From Caulobacterales bacterium (GTDB taxonomy: Bacteria; Pseudomonadota; Alphaproteobacteria; Caulobacterales; Parvularculaceae): a stretch of DNA of 64,000 nt. Positions 50,584 to 59,884 of this stretch are shown here, in pieces (position 1 is the first letter of the stretch; every line of letters begins with the position of its first letter). The stretch is taken from the NCBI GenBank assembly GCA_020638525.1, contig JACKIL010000004.1, forward strand, positions 186,001 to 250,000. Direction: 5' to 3'. The notes beneath the pieces were generated by a model. It worked only from the letters and a program-made list of their open reading frames with translations, did not search any database and was not told the DNA's origin. The position numbers and the translations under genes are program-made.

Positions 50584-53500
50584 TCAGGCGACCTTGGCGG
50601 CAGGCACGGCTTTCTGAAGCTCTTTCTCAAGAAGTTCAAGACGCGCCTCGGCCTTCTTCACGGATTCAAGTTTGACGGGCCCGTAGCCGCGAATGTCTGC
50701 GGGGAGGGAGGCGATGGCGATCGCCGGGATGAGCGCGTCGGCCGTCAGCCCGTCTGCGAGGGCGGCGATGCGCGCGCGATAGTCGCCGATCATTCTGCGT
50801 TCCATGCGGCGCTCTTCCGTCATGCCGAAAATGTCGAGGGCCGAGCCGCGCAGGAATCGGAAGTTGGCGAGCACGGAGAGAGCGCCATACATCCACGGCC
50901 CGAATTGCGATTTGAGCGGGCGGCCTTCTGCGTCGACCCCGCGATTGAAGACGGGCGGCGCCATGTGGAATTTGAGCGTGTAGTCGCCCTCGAACTGGTC
51001 GGCGAGCGCTTTACGGAAAGCGCCGTCCGTATAGAGGCGCGCGACTTCGTATTCGTCCTTATACGCCATCAGCTTGAAGAGGTTTTTCGCGACGGCGCGC
51101 GCAAGTTCGACGCCGCCCGGAACGCCCGCGACCTTGCGGGCGATTTCTTCAACGAAGGATTTGTACTCGCCCGCATAGGCCGCGTTCTGATAGCCGGTGA
51201 GGAAGGCGGCGCGCCGCTCGATGAGTTCGGCGAGAGTTTCTTCTTTCGGCTCTTCCTCGATGAGGCCAGCCGACTGATGCACGGCCTTGTGGTTCACCGC
51301 CGCCGCGCGGCCGAGATTGAAGGCGAGCTTGTTTTTGTCGACGGCGACGCCGTTAAGCTCGATTGCGCGGGTTACAGCCTCAAGGCTCACCGGCGCAAGG
51401 CCCATCTGCCATGCATAGCCGAAAAGCAGCATGTTCGAATAAACGAGATCGCCGAGAAGGCGCAAAGCGAGAGCGTTCGCGTCAATCGTCGAAACGCTGT
51501 CGGCGCCTGCGGCGGCTTTCAGAGTCTTGAGGCGCTGGTGCGCGCCGAAATCGATATTCCGGTCCCGGATGAAGTCCGCTGTCGGGATGATGTCGGTGTT
51601 CGCGGCGATGCGCGTCGCGCCTGCCTTCATGACTTTGAGCGCGCGCTCATCCGTGCCGACGACGAGGTCGCAGAGGATCGCGGCTTTCGCCTCGCCTTCG
51701 TCGATGCGCACCTGGTTTAGCCCGGCGGGCGAAGCGCCAAGGCGCACATAGCTCAGCACCGTGCCGCCTTTTTGTGCAAAGCCCATGAAGTCGAGAACGC
51801 TCGCGCCCTTGCCCTCAAGATGCGCAGCCATCGTAATGATCTGGCCGATGGTGACGACGCCCGTACCGCCGACGCCGCCGACGAGAAGATCGAAGGCGCG
51901 GTCAATATCCGGCAGCTTCGGCGCAGGCAGGTTTGAGAGGAGGGTGGAGAGTTCTTCCGTAAGCGCCCGTTTGCCCGGCTTTTTCACTGCGCCGCCTTCG
52001 ACCGAGACGAAACTCGGGCAGAAGCCTTTCACGCAGGAATAGTCCTTGTTGCAGGAAGACTGGTCGATCATCCGCTTGCGGCCGAAAGGCGTTTCTTTCG
52101 GCACGACGGAAAGGCAGTTCGATTGCTTCGAGCAGTCGCCGCAGCCTTCGCAGACAAGTTCGTTGATGAAAATCCGTTTTGCGGGATCAGGATATTGCCC
52201 GCGCTTGCGGCGGCGGCGCTTTTCCGCAGCGCAAGTCTGTACATAGAGTAGCGCGGTCACGCCTTTGATCTCGCGCAGCTCGCGTTGCACGGCGTCGAGT
52301 TCGTCGCGGTGATAGACCGCAATATCGGAAGGATAGCCGCCTTCGGATTCGATCGCTTCGGGATCGTCGCTGACGATGACGATCTTCCTGACGCCCTCGG
52401 CTTTGAGCTGGCTCGCAATCTCGGGAACCGTAAGCACGCCGTCGATCGGCTGGCCGCCGGTCATCGCGACGGCGTCGTTGACGAGTATCTTGTAGGTGAT
52501 GTTCGCGCCAGCCGCGATCGCCTGACGGATCGCCATCGACCCCGAATGGAAATAGGTGCCGTCGCCGAGATTCTGGAAGACGTGCTTCTCGCTGAGGAAC
52601 ATGGACTTCGACGCCCAGTTCACGCCTTCACCGCCCATCTGGATGAGGTCGGTCGTCTTTCTGTCCATCCACGACGCCATGAAGTGGCAGCCAATGCCGG
52701 CGAGGGCGCGCGAGCCTTCCGGCACTTTCGTCGATGTGTTGTGCGGGCAGCCCGAGCAGAAATAGGGGATGCGTTTTGCGCCCGCCGGTTGGTGCGCGGA
52801 TTGCTTCGCGTCCTCGATCTCTTCAAGGGCGTCCGTGAAATCGAGACGATGGAAGACTTTCTTCAACCGCGCGGCGAGGATCGGCGCGAGCATTGAGGGC
52901 GAGAGTTCGTCCACCCAAGAAATCAGTCTTTCGCCGTCTTCGTCGTGCTTGCCGAGAATGCGCTTCGGCTTGTCGACGGCGCGGTCGTAGATAAACTCCT
53001 TGAGCTGACTTTCGATGATGCCGCGCTTTTCCTCGACGACGAGAACTTCTTCCTTGCCGGCCATGAAAGCGGCAGCGCCGTCTGTTTCCAGCGGCCAGAC
53101 AAGCCCGATCTTGTAGATGTCGATGCCGATTTTCTCGGCGCGCTCTTCATCGATACCGAGGCGCGCGAGCGCTTCCATCACATCGAGATGCGCCTTGCCG
53201 GTCGTGATGACGCCGAACTTCGCCTTCGGATTATTGAAGATCACGCGGTCAATCGGGTTCGCGCGGGCGAAGGCGCGCACGGCTTCCTTCTTGTCCTTCA
53301 TGCGCGATTCAATCTGCATGCCGGGAAGGTCAGGCCAACGGAAATTGAGGCCGCCTTCCGGCATTTCGAAATCGGTCGGCGTCTTGAACGTCGGCAGCGG
53401 CGGCAACTCAACGGAAGCCGCGCTTTCAACTGTTTCCGAAATCGCCTTGAAGCCGATCCACATGCCTGAATAGCGCGAGGCTGCGTATCCCCACAGGCCG

Positions 53501-54078
53501 AACTCAACATATTCAGAAATGCTCGCCGGATTGATGGTCGGCATGTACCACGCCATGAACGCGACATCGGACTGGTGCGACATGGACGATGACGCACAGC
53601 CATGATCGTCGCCCGCAACGACAAGCACGCCGCCATGCGGCGATGATCCGTATGCGTTGCCATGTTTGAGGGCGTCGCCTGCGCGGTCGACGCCGGGGCC
53701 CTTGCCGTACCACATGGCGAACACGCCATCGACGGTCTTCGTCGGCTCAACCTCGACCTGCTGCGTGCCGAGCACGGCGGTCGCGCCGAGGTCTTCATTG
53801 ATCGCCGGAAGAAATTTGATGTCGGCGTCGGCGATGAATTTCTTCGCGCGCCAGAGCGACTGGTCGACCGCGCCAAGAGGCGAGCCGCGATAGCCGCTTA
53901 CGAAGCCCGCCGTGTTGAGGCCCGCCGCCCGGTCCATTCGCTTCTGCATCAGCAGGATCTCGACGAGCGCCTGTGTGCCCGTGAGGAAGACCCGTCCCGT
54001 CTCGCGCCGGTAGCGGTCGTCGAGCTCGTATTTATCGAGCGCGCGCGATGGGGTTGGGGCGGTCGAAACGGCGTCCAT
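50584..54078 (-). CDS. fused indolepyruvate:ferredoxin oxidoreductase (arylpyruvate decarboxylating)
   Basis: A 1164-residue single-chain enzyme. N-terminal and central parts hold the TPP-dependent core (FLTGTQALVEILL, YRGSPLGAVD, CSGCPHNTSTKVPEGS, GGEGVNWASKSMF). A cysteine-rich segment near residues 650-710 (CEGCGDC, CNKDYSCVKGFCP) binds Fe-S clusters. The gamma-type domain begins LVGGVGGTGVVTIGQ, and a DUF6537-like C-terminus follows. It converts aryl pyruvates to aryl-acetyl-CoA. The ATG at 54078 has AAGGGAG 8 bp upstream and is preferred over 54114. The divergent neighbour is an Lrp-type regulator. Confidence 0.92.
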   Translation of the reverse strand: MDAVSTAPTPSRALDKYELDDRYRRETGRVFLTGTQALVEILLMQKRMDRAAGLNTAGFVSGYRGSPLGAVDQSLWRAKKFIADADIKFLPAINEDLGATAVLGTQQVEVEPTKTVDGVFAMWYGKGPGVDRAGDALKHGNAYGSSPHGGVLVVAGDDHGCASSSMSHQSDVAFMAWYMPTINPASISEYVEFGLWGYAASRYSGMWIGFKAISETVESAASVELPPLPTFKTPTDFEMPEGGLNFRWPDLPGMQIESRMKDKKEAVRAFARANPIDRVIFNNPKAKFGVITTGKAHLDVMEALARLGIDEERAEKIGIDIYKIGLVWPLETDGAAAFMAGKEEVLVVEEKRGIIESQLKEFIYDRAVDKPKRILGKHDEDGERLISWVDELSPSMLAPILAARLKKVFHRLDFTDALEEIEDAKQSAHQPAGAKRIPYFCSGCPHNTSTKVPEGSRALAGIGCHFMASWMDRKTTDLIQMGGEGVNWASKSMFLSEKHVFQNLGDGTYFHSGSMAIRQAIAAGANITYKILVNDAVAMTGGQPIDGVLTVPEIASQLKAEGVRKIVIVSDDPEAIESEGGYPSDIAVYHRDELDAVQRELREIKGVTALLYVQTCAAEKRRRRKRGQYPDPAKRIFINELVCEGCGDCSKQSNCLSVVPKETPFGRKRMIDQSSCNKDYSCVKGFCPSFVSVEGGAVKKPGKRALTEELSTLLSNLPAPKLPDIDRAFDLLVGGVGGTGVVTIGQIITMAAHLEGKGASVLDFMGFAQKGGTVLSYVRLGASPAGLNQVRIDEGEAKAAILCDLVVGTDERALKVMKAGATRIAANTDIIPTADFIRDRNIDFGAHQRLKTLKAAAGADSVSTIDANALALRLLGDLVYSNMLLFGYAWQMGLAPVSLEAVTRAIELNGVAVDKNKLAFNLGRAAAVNHKAVHQSAGLIEEEPKEETLAELIERRAAFLTGYQNAAYAGEYKSFVEEIARKVAGVPGGVELARAVAKNLFKLMAYKDEYEVARLYTDGAFRKALADQFEGDYTLKFHMAPPVFNRGVDAEGRPLKSQFGPWMYGALSVLANFRFLRGSALDIFGMTEERRMERRMIGDYRARIAALADGLTADALIPAIAIASLPADIRGYGPVKLESVKKAEARLELLEKELQKAVPAAKVA

Positions 54079-54108
54079 TCGGGAATCTCCCTTGCGAAGC
54101 AGCCATTT

Positions 54109-54166
54109 TATCATCTAGGACCGATATTTTTCTTCATTTGTTTCTTTCTTTGGCGATAAGATGATG
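54109..54166. promoter_or_regulatory. inverted repeat in the divergent gap between the oxidoreductase and the Lrp gene
   Basis: TATCATCT (54109-54116) and AGATGATG (54159-54166) match in 7 of 8 positions as inverted arms around a T-rich 42-bp stretch. The gap (54079-54228) is much more AT-rich than its surroundings, as expected for an Lrp/AsnC target. Confidence 0.4.
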
Positions 54167-54228
54167 TAAATTTTTCTCCATATAGCCTATCGGCGAATGA
54201 TTGTTTCAGACGTGAAAGCGAGGCAGTG

Positions 54229-54705
54229 ATGCCCGAACAGGAACTCGACCAGCAGGATCGGCGGATTCTCTCCCTGCTGCAGGCGAACGCCCGCGTCTCC
54301 TCGCAGGAGATGGCCGACCACGCCGCCAGTTCATCCGCGACCGCCTGGCGGCGCCAGCGCGCCCTTGAAGAGCGCGGCGTCATCAAGAAATACTGCGCCA
54401 TCCTCGACCGCGAAAAGCTCGGCTATGCGGTGTGCGCTTTCGTTCATATATCGATCGAACGGCAGAACCCCAAACTCATCGCGGAAATCGAAGCGAAAGT
54501 GCTGAAGCGCGCAGAAGTGCTCGAATGCTATGCGACGACGGGCGACGCCGATTTCACGCTTCGCGTCGTCGCGCGCGATATCGCCGATTACGACCGCTTC
54601 CTCCAGACCTTCCTGTTCCAGTTGCCGGGCGTCAGCCATGTGCGCTCCAGCATTGCGCTGCGGGAAATCAAATACACGACGGATCTGCCGCTCGAAGCGC
54701 CCTGA
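54229..54705 (+). CDS. Lrp/AsnC-family regulator
   Basis: A 158-residue regulator with N-terminal helix-turn-helix (LDQQDRRILSLLQANARVSSQEMADHAASSSATAWRRQRALEERGVI) and a C-terminal RAM effector domain (YAVCAFVHISIE, ECYATTGDADFTLRVVA, SSIALREIKYTTDLPL). The ATG at 54229 is chosen over the overlapping GTG at 54226. It is divergent from the arylpyruvate oxidoreductase gene, so it probably senses an aromatic amino acid and controls that gene. Confidence 0.9.
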   Translation: MPEQELDQQDRRILSLLQANARVSSQEMADHAASSSATAWRRQRALEERGVIKKYCAILDREKLGYAVCAFVHISIERQNPKLIAEIEAKVLKRAEVLECYATTGDADFTLRVVARDIADYDRFLQTFLFQLPGVSHVRSSIALREIKYTTDLPLEAP

Positions 54706-54830
54706 TTTTTCGCGCGTGCGAAAGAGGTTCCGGCTCTTGCGGCTTCTTCTTCGCGGGCAAGCGCGCTTAACTGTCTGCCGAGGCGAAGACTCACGTCACC
54801 TAGACGGTCTTCGTAGATGGGAGACGCGGG

Positions 54831-56507
54831 ATGCCGTCAGCGGTCAAATCCGATATCGAAATCGCCCGCGAGGGCGTGAAGCGACCGATTGCGGAAATCG
54901 CCGCGCGTCTCGGCATTCCCGATGACGCCGTGCAGCCCTATGGCCGCTACAAAGCGAAAATCGATCCCGCGCTTGCGCATGCCGGCCGAACCAAACAGGG
55001 CAAGCTCATCCTCGTCACCGCCATCACGCCGACGCCGCCGGGCGAGGGCAAGACGACGACGACGGTCGGCCTCGGCGACGCGCTGAACCGCATCGGCAAG
55101 CGCGCGGTGATTTGCCTTCGCGAGCCGAGCCTTGGGCCATCCTTCGGCATGAAAGGCGGCGCGGCTGGCGGCGGTTACGCTCAGGTCGTGCCGATGGAGG
55201 ATATCAACCTCCACTTCAACGGCGACTTTCACGCCATCACCGCCGCGCACAATCTGCTCGCGGCGATGGTCGACAATCACATCTATTGGGGCAATGAGCT
55301 TGGCTTCGATGTGCGCCGGCCGATGTGGCGGCGCGTCGTCGACATCAATGACCGCGCGCTGCGCGAGATTGTCGTCGCGCTCGGCGGCATGAATGGCGGC
55401 GCGCCGCGCCAGACCGGTTTCGACATTACAGTCGCTTCCGAAGTGATGGCGATCTTCTGCCTCTCCGAAAACCTCGCCGACCTGCAACGCCGCCTTGGGC
55501 GCATCATCGTCGGCTATCGCCGCGACCTCTCGCCGATCACCGCGAAGGATGTCGGCGCGGATGGCGCGATGACGGTGCTGTTGAAAGACGCGCTGGCGCC
55601 CAATCTCGTACAGACCCTCGAAGGAAGCCCCGCTTTCGTTCATGGCGGTCCCTTCGCGAATATCGCGCATGGCTGCAATTCGGTGATGGCGACAAAGCTC
55701 GCGCTCGCGCTTGGCGATTATGTCGTCACGGAAGCAGGGTTCGGCGCCGATCTCGGCGCCGAAAAGTTTTTCGACATCAAATGCCGCAAAGCGGGCCTCT
55801 CGCCCGACGCCGCCGCGATTGTCGCGACCGTCCGGGCGCTGAAGTTTCATGGCGGCGTCGATTTGAAGGCGTTGTCCGTCCCCAATGTCGCAGCGGTGAA
55901 AGCGGGCCTCGAAAATCTCGGCCGGCACATCGACAATGTGAAGAAGTTCGGCGTTCCCGTCGCAGTCGCCATCAACCGCTTTACGGCGGATACGGATGAA
56001 GAGCTGAAGGCGATTGCCGGGTTTTGCGCCGCGCGCGGCGTTGAAGCCTTCGAATGCACGCATTGGGCTGACGGCGGCAAGGGCGCGGAAGGGCTCGCGC
56101 GCAAGATCGTGGAGCTTGCGGATTCCGGCGCGGCGGATTTCAAGCCGCTCTACGCCGATAACGTGCCGCTCTGGGAGAAAGTGCGAACCATTGCGCGGGA
56201 GATCTACGGCGCGGCGGATATCGTCGCCGACAAGGCCGTGCGCGAAAGCTTCGAGCGCTTCGACAAGGATTACCGTAACTTCCCTGTCTGCATTGCAAAA
56301 ACGCAGTACAGCTTCTCAACCGACCCGAAGCTGAAAGGCGCGCCGACCGGCCACGAAATTCCGATCCGCGAAATCCGCCTCTCAGCGGGCACGGAATTCC
56401 TCGTCGTCATCTGCGGAGAAATCATGACCATGCCCGGCCTGCCGCGCGACCCGGCGGCCAAACGCATGGGCGTCGATGAGAAGGGCGAGGTGTTTGGGTT
56501 GTTTTAA
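54831..56507 (+). CDS. fhs: formate-tetrahydrofolate ligase
   Basis: A 558-residue enzyme making 10-formyltetrahydrofolate from formate, ATP and THF. The P-loop TPTPPGEGKTTTTVGLG (67-82) and the family strings REPSLGPSFGMKGGAAGGGYAQV, FNGDFHAITAAHNLLAA and DAAAIVATVRALKFHGGV are intact. Length is normal. It follows the Lrp gene by 125 bp and ends 4 bp from the convergent patatin-like gene. Confidence 0.97.
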   Translation: MPSAVKSDIEIAREGVKRPIAEIAARLGIPDDAVQPYGRYKAKIDPALAHAGRTKQGKLILVTAITPTPPGEGKTTTTVGLGDALNRIGKRAVICLREPSLGPSFGMKGGAAGGGYAQVVPMEDINLHFNGDFHAITAAHNLLAAMVDNHIYWGNELGFDVRRPMWRRVVDINDRALREIVVALGGMNGGAPRQTGFDITVASEVMAIFCLSENLADLQRRLGRIIVGYRRDLSPITAKDVGADGAMTVLLKDALAPNLVQTLEGSPAFVHGGPFANIAHGCNSVMATKLALALGDYVVTEAGFGADLGAEKFFDIKCRKAGLSPDAAAIVATVRALKFHGGVDLKALSVPNVAAVKAGLENLGRHIDNVKKFGVPVAVAINRFTADTDEELKAIAGFCAARGVEAFECTHWADGGKGAEGLARKIVELADSGAADFKPLYADNVPLWEKVRTIAREIYGAADIVADKAVRESFERFDKDYRNFPVCIAKTQYSFSTDPKLKGAPTGHEIPIREIRLSAGTEFLVVICGEIMTMPGLPRDPAAKRMGVDEKGEVFGLF

Positions 56508-56511
56508 GAGC

Positions 56512-57561
56512 CTATTCCGCCGCGCCGGCCTGGCGTTCATGCTCTTCCTGATGCGCCCGGATTAGCCCTGCGAAATACTGCTCCGCCGCCGCGGCGCCTT
56601 TTTCGAAGAGGTCGTTGACGAGGCGCGGGGTTGGCTGGCTTGTGAAGCTCACAGAAGAGTCCGCGTCGCTCGCGTCAATCTCGTCGATCGGCGTTCGGCT
56701 GGCGCGAGGAAGGAGCGCGACGCGCTCAAGCTCATCGTCGAGCGGGCGCGTGAAGAGGTGGTTCTTGATGTAATCGTCGATCTCGTTCGTGGTGCGCGGC
56801 GCCTTGCCGGTTCCGGACCGCATGAGGCGGACGAGGAGGATGCGCTCGGCGTCATTCTCCATCAGCGGCATGATCGGCGGGTTCGCAGAAAAGCCGCCAT
56901 CCCAATAGGGCGCAGCGTCGATCATCACGGTCGGGTGCAAATTCGGAATGCAGGCGGAGGCGAGGAGGGCGTCGACCGAAAGGTCGTCATTCGTGAAGAT
57001 GCGCGCGCGGCCCGTCAGCACGTTCGTCGCAGCGATGTAAAGGCGCGGGGCGTCTTCGGCGCGCAAGGCGTCGAGGTCGACATGGCGCGCAAGAATGTCC
57101 TTGAGCGGATTAATTTTCATCGGCGAGAGGCCGTAGCGCGAGGAAGCGTTGAACGCGTCTTCGATGAGCGCGAGCTGGCCGGGCAGGAGCATTGGCGGGA
57201 AGAGGAAGTTCGCAAAGCTCGCCGCGTTGGCGACTTCCGTCCAGAAGCGCCTGAGCGCATTGCGCGCGCCGCCGCGCCCGCCATTTTTGAGACCGGAGAG
57301 AAAGACGGCGGCGTTAAGAGCGCCGGCTGACGCGCCGCTGAAGGCGCGCACGTCGATCAGGCGCTCATAGCTCAGCCGGTCGAGCACGCCCCAGGTGAAC
57401 GCGCCGAGCGCGCCGCCGCCCTGCAAAGCGAGGTTCAGCTTCGTCTTCTTCGCGCCGCGGCGGGCGAGGTCGCGCGCCGCCTTCACGTAAGCGAGGCGCA
57501 GCCGGCGCGCGGGCCCGTTATGCTTGAGGAGGGGGCGCAGCTTTTCCTCGCGATGGGCCAT
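56512..57561 (-). CDS. patatin-like phospholipase
   Basis: A 349-residue lipid acyl hydrolase. The oxyanion motif QGGGALGAF (47-55), nucleophile elbow GASAG with Ser78 (76-80), and DGG dyad partner in APYWDGGFSANPP are all present. The ATG at 57561 has AAGGA upstream and avoids a longer weak extension to 57630. The substrate is unknown; relatives in rhizobia sit near polyhydroxybutyrate genes. A 15-bp palindrome lies 51 bp upstream. Confidence 0.88.
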   Translation of the reverse strand: MAHREEKLRPLLKHNGPARRLRLAYVKAARDLARRGAKKTKLNLALQGGGALGAFTWGVLDRLSYERLIDVRAFSGASAGALNAAVFLSGLKNGGRGGARNALRRFWTEVANAASFANFLFPPMLLPGQLALIEDAFNASSRYGLSPMKINPLKDILARHVDLDALRAEDAPRLYIAATNVLTGRARIFTNDDLSVDALLASACIPNLHPTVMIDAAPYWDGGFSANPPIMPLMENDAERILLVRLMRSGTGKAPRTTNEIDDYIKNHLFTRPLDDELERVALLPRASRTPIDEIDASDADSSVSFTSQPTPRLVNDLFEKGAAAAEQYFAGLIRAHQEEHERQAGAAE

Positions 57562-57611
57562 GGTTAGTCCTTCATTCGGGCGCGGCTCAGCCGCCACGCC
57601 GAAGCAGCATA

Positions 57612-57626
57612 TTGTGCGTTGCACAA
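57612..57626. promoter_or_regulatory. palindrome upstream of the patatin-like gene
   Basis: TTGTGC-GTT-GCACAA is a perfect inverted repeat with a 3-bp centre, 51 bp before the ATG at 57561. Its TGC-N3-GCA core recalls PhaR-type sites of alphaproteobacteria, but the assignment is tentative. The rest of the 225-bp gap to 57786 is AT-rich with no gene seen. Confidence 0.45.
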
Positions 57627-57786
57627 ACAAATCACGTTCACAATGCCGGTTGGGGATAAATTTTAGGGGTTGTCGCCCGCTAACAAGTTAATTTTATTGA
57701 ATAACTTCGGATGCGCACTCATTACGCAATCGCATAAATCCGGGCGTTAGAGCGCCTTTAAGGGGCTTTGGGGCTAAGCTGGCCGC

Positions 57787-58104
57787 ATGCGCGCGCGCTT
57801 TTTGATCCTGTTCGGCCTCGCCATCGCGGCGAACCCTGCGACCGCCCGGACATGGGAGGTTCATCCGAACCCGTGCCCGGTTCCGGCCGTCGCGCCGCCC
57901 TTCAAGCCGGAAGCGGATGTTCGCCCAGCCAATGGCGGGCCCGACTGGAGCTTCCTGCCGCCGCGGGACATCTATGTCGAAGCGCCGGGTTTCGGCCGCG
58001 ACTTCACGCGCGACTACGGCCCCGTCTATCTGCGTCTCAATCCGGATGCGCTGAGCGAACCGGCGCAGCCTTCCGCTTGCGAGCCGGAAGAAGCGCCGCA
58101 ATAG
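57787..58104 (+). CDS. small secreted protein of unknown function
   Basis: A 105-residue protein with a signal peptide (1-~21, ending PATARTW), leaving a proline-rich mature part with two cysteines (NPCPVP and SACEPEE). The central block DIYVEAPGFGRDFTRDYGPVY is the best-defined segment, but no family was recognised. No strong ribosome site precedes ATG 57787. proS follows after 54 bp on the same strand. Confidence 0.65.
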   Translation: MRARFLILFGLAIAANPATARTWEVHPNPCPVPAVAPPFKPEADVRPANGGPDWSFLPPRDIYVEAPGFGRDFTRDYGPVYLRLNPDALSEPAQPSACEPEEAPQ

Positions 58105-58158
58105 ACAAGCGCTCCAACCATTCCTAGAAGTCCGGCGAAACAATTCGACGGACATCCC

Positions 58159-59505
58159 ATGCGCCTTACCCGCTATTACCTGCCGCTTCTGAAAGAGACG
58201 CCCTCCGAGGCGCAGATCGCTTCGCACCAGCTCATGCTGCGCGCCGGCATGATCCGGCAGGAAGGGGCGGGGATTTACGCCTGGCTGCCGTTCGGGTTCG
58301 CGGTTCTCAAAAAGATCGAGCAGATCGTGCGCGAAGAACAGAACCGCGCCGGCGCCATTGAGATGCTGATGCCGACGATCCAGCAGGCCGAACTCTGGCG
58401 CGAGTCCGGCCGTTATGACGCCTATGGCAAGGAGATGCTTCGCATCACCGACCGCGGCGATCGCGAGATGCTTTTCGGCCCGACCAATGAAGAGATGATC
58501 ACGGAGATCTTCCGCTCCGGTGTTCGTTCCTACAAGGATCTTCCGAAAAACCTCTATCACATCCAGTGGAAGTTCCGCGACGAAATCCGCCCGCGTTTCG
58601 GCGTGATGCGCGGGCGCGAATTCCTGATGAAGGACGCCTATTCCTTCGACGCAGACAAGGCGAGCGCGCGCAAGAGCTATAACCGCATGTTTGTCGCCTA
58701 TTTGCGCACCTATGCGCGGATGGGCCTTACCGCCATTCCGATGCGCGCTGACACCGGCCCCATCGGCGGCGATCTGAGCCACGAATTCATCATCCTCGCC
58801 GATACGGGCGAGAGCGCGGTCTTCTGCGACAAGCGCCTGCTCGATCTCGAAGTGCCGCCCGCGGATCTCGATTTCGACGGTGACCTGCAGCCGCTCGTCG
58901 ATCGGTACACGAACTTCTACGCCGCGACCGACGAAAAGCATGAAGAGGGCGAGTTCACCTCGAAAGTCGCCGATGGCGACCGCGTTTCCGCACGCGGCAT
59001 CGAGGTCGGTCACATCTTCAATTTCGGCACGAAATATTCAGCGCCGATGAAAGCGGTTGTCGCGGGGCCTGACGGGAAAGAATTCCCGGTGGAAATGGGT
59101 TCCTACGGCGTCGGCGTCTCGCGCCTCGTTGGCGCGATCATCGAAGCGCACCACGACGACGCTGGTTGCAAATGGCCCATCCCCGTCGCGCCCTTCCATG
59201 TCGGCCTCGTCAACCTGAAGCAGGGCGACGCCGGAACGGATGCGGCCTGCGCGAAAGCTTATGAAGCGCTAACAAACGCCGGCGTCGATGTTCTCTATGA
59301 CGACACGCAAGCGCGCCCGGGCGAGAAGTTCGCGCGGATGGACCTTATCGGGCTTCCCTATCAGTTCATCATCGGACCGCGCAGCCTTGAAGCCGGGAAG
59401 GTCGAAATCAAGCGCCGCGCCGATGGTCATCGCGATGAGATGGGCTTTGACGCCGCGATCGACATGGTGACGCGCGACGTCAAATCGGCGCTTCAGGTTT
59501 CTTAG
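58159..59505 (+). CDS. proS: prolyl-tRNA synthetase (short, alphaproteobacterial type)
   Basis: A 448-residue class II synthetase. Motif 2 and neighbours are clear (YHIQWKFRDEIRPRFGVMRGREFLMKDAYSFD; TNEEMITEIF), and motif 3 lies in GSYGVGVSRLVGAIIE. The editing domain inserted in E. coli ProS (~570 residues) is absent, as is typical for alphaproteobacteria. In that class proS is often followed by lolC-lolD; here cytochrome genes intervene. Confidence 0.96.
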   Translation: MRLTRYYLPLLKETPSEAQIASHQLMLRAGMIRQEGAGIYAWLPFGFAVLKKIEQIVREEQNRAGAIEMLMPTIQQAELWRESGRYDAYGKEMLRITDRGDREMLFGPTNEEMITEIFRSGVRSYKDLPKNLYHIQWKFRDEIRPRFGVMRGREFLMKDAYSFDADKASARKSYNRMFVAYLRTYARMGLTAIPMRADTGPIGGDLSHEFIILADTGESAVFCDKRLLDLEVPPADLDFDGDLQPLVDRYTNFYAATDEKHEEGEFTSKVADGDRVSARGIEVGHIFNFGTKYSAPMKAVVAGPDGKEFPVEMGSYGVGVSRLVGAIIEAHHDDAGCKWPIPVAPFHVGLVNLKQGDAGTDAACAKAYEALTNAGVDVLYDDTQARPGEKFARMDLIGLPYQFIIGPRSLEAGKVEIKRRADGHRDEMGFDAAIDMVTRDVKSALQVS

Positions 59506-59515
59506 GCCCAAGCCG

Positions 59516-59884
59516 TTACGGCTTGTCATCGACCATGTGACAGTTGATGCATTCGCGCACGGGCCCGTGCGGCTTTCCTTCTGCGTCGCGCTCTTCATGG
59601 CATGACCGGCACAGTCCGTGAAATTGCTCTTCAAGAACAGGCCAGACTTCCTTGTCGGAGACGTGGCAGTTCATGCAGTTGCCAAAGCCCAGCCCATCCG
59701 TGAAGTTGTGGTGGCAGGTAACGCAAGCTTCCTTTTTGTGGTCGGCATGCGCGAAGGTCATTGGCAGGATCTTTTGCGGCGCAAACCAGTAGGCGCTTTT
59801 CGCCGGGCGCTTTGCCGCAATTGGCGGACCGAGAGCGGCGACAAGCACGCCGATGATAAGCGCGATGGCGATCGTCAGTTTCAT
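59516..59884 (-). CDS. tetraheme class III (c3-like) cytochrome c
   Basis: A 122-residue exported protein (signal or anchor ~3-24). Four heme-c sites are present: CVTCH (54-58), CMNCH (70-74), CRSCH (92-96) and CINCH (112-116). Extra histidines at 46, 49, 59, 89 and 106 can serve as sixth ligands, giving bis-His hemes as in c3/c7 cytochromes. It overlaps by one base the upstream membrane gene (59884-60525), its probable electron partner. Confidence 0.9.
   Translation of the reverse strand: MKLTIAIALIIGVLVAALGPPIAAKRPAKSAYWFAPQKILPMTFAHADHKKEACVTCHHNFTDGLGFGNCMNCHVSDKEVWPVLEEQFHGLCRSCHEERDAEGKPHGPVRECINCHMVDDKP

Noticed and set aside
57694..59013. 439-residue open frame on the minus strand
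   Set aside because: Antisense to proS, which has complete class II synthetase motifs.
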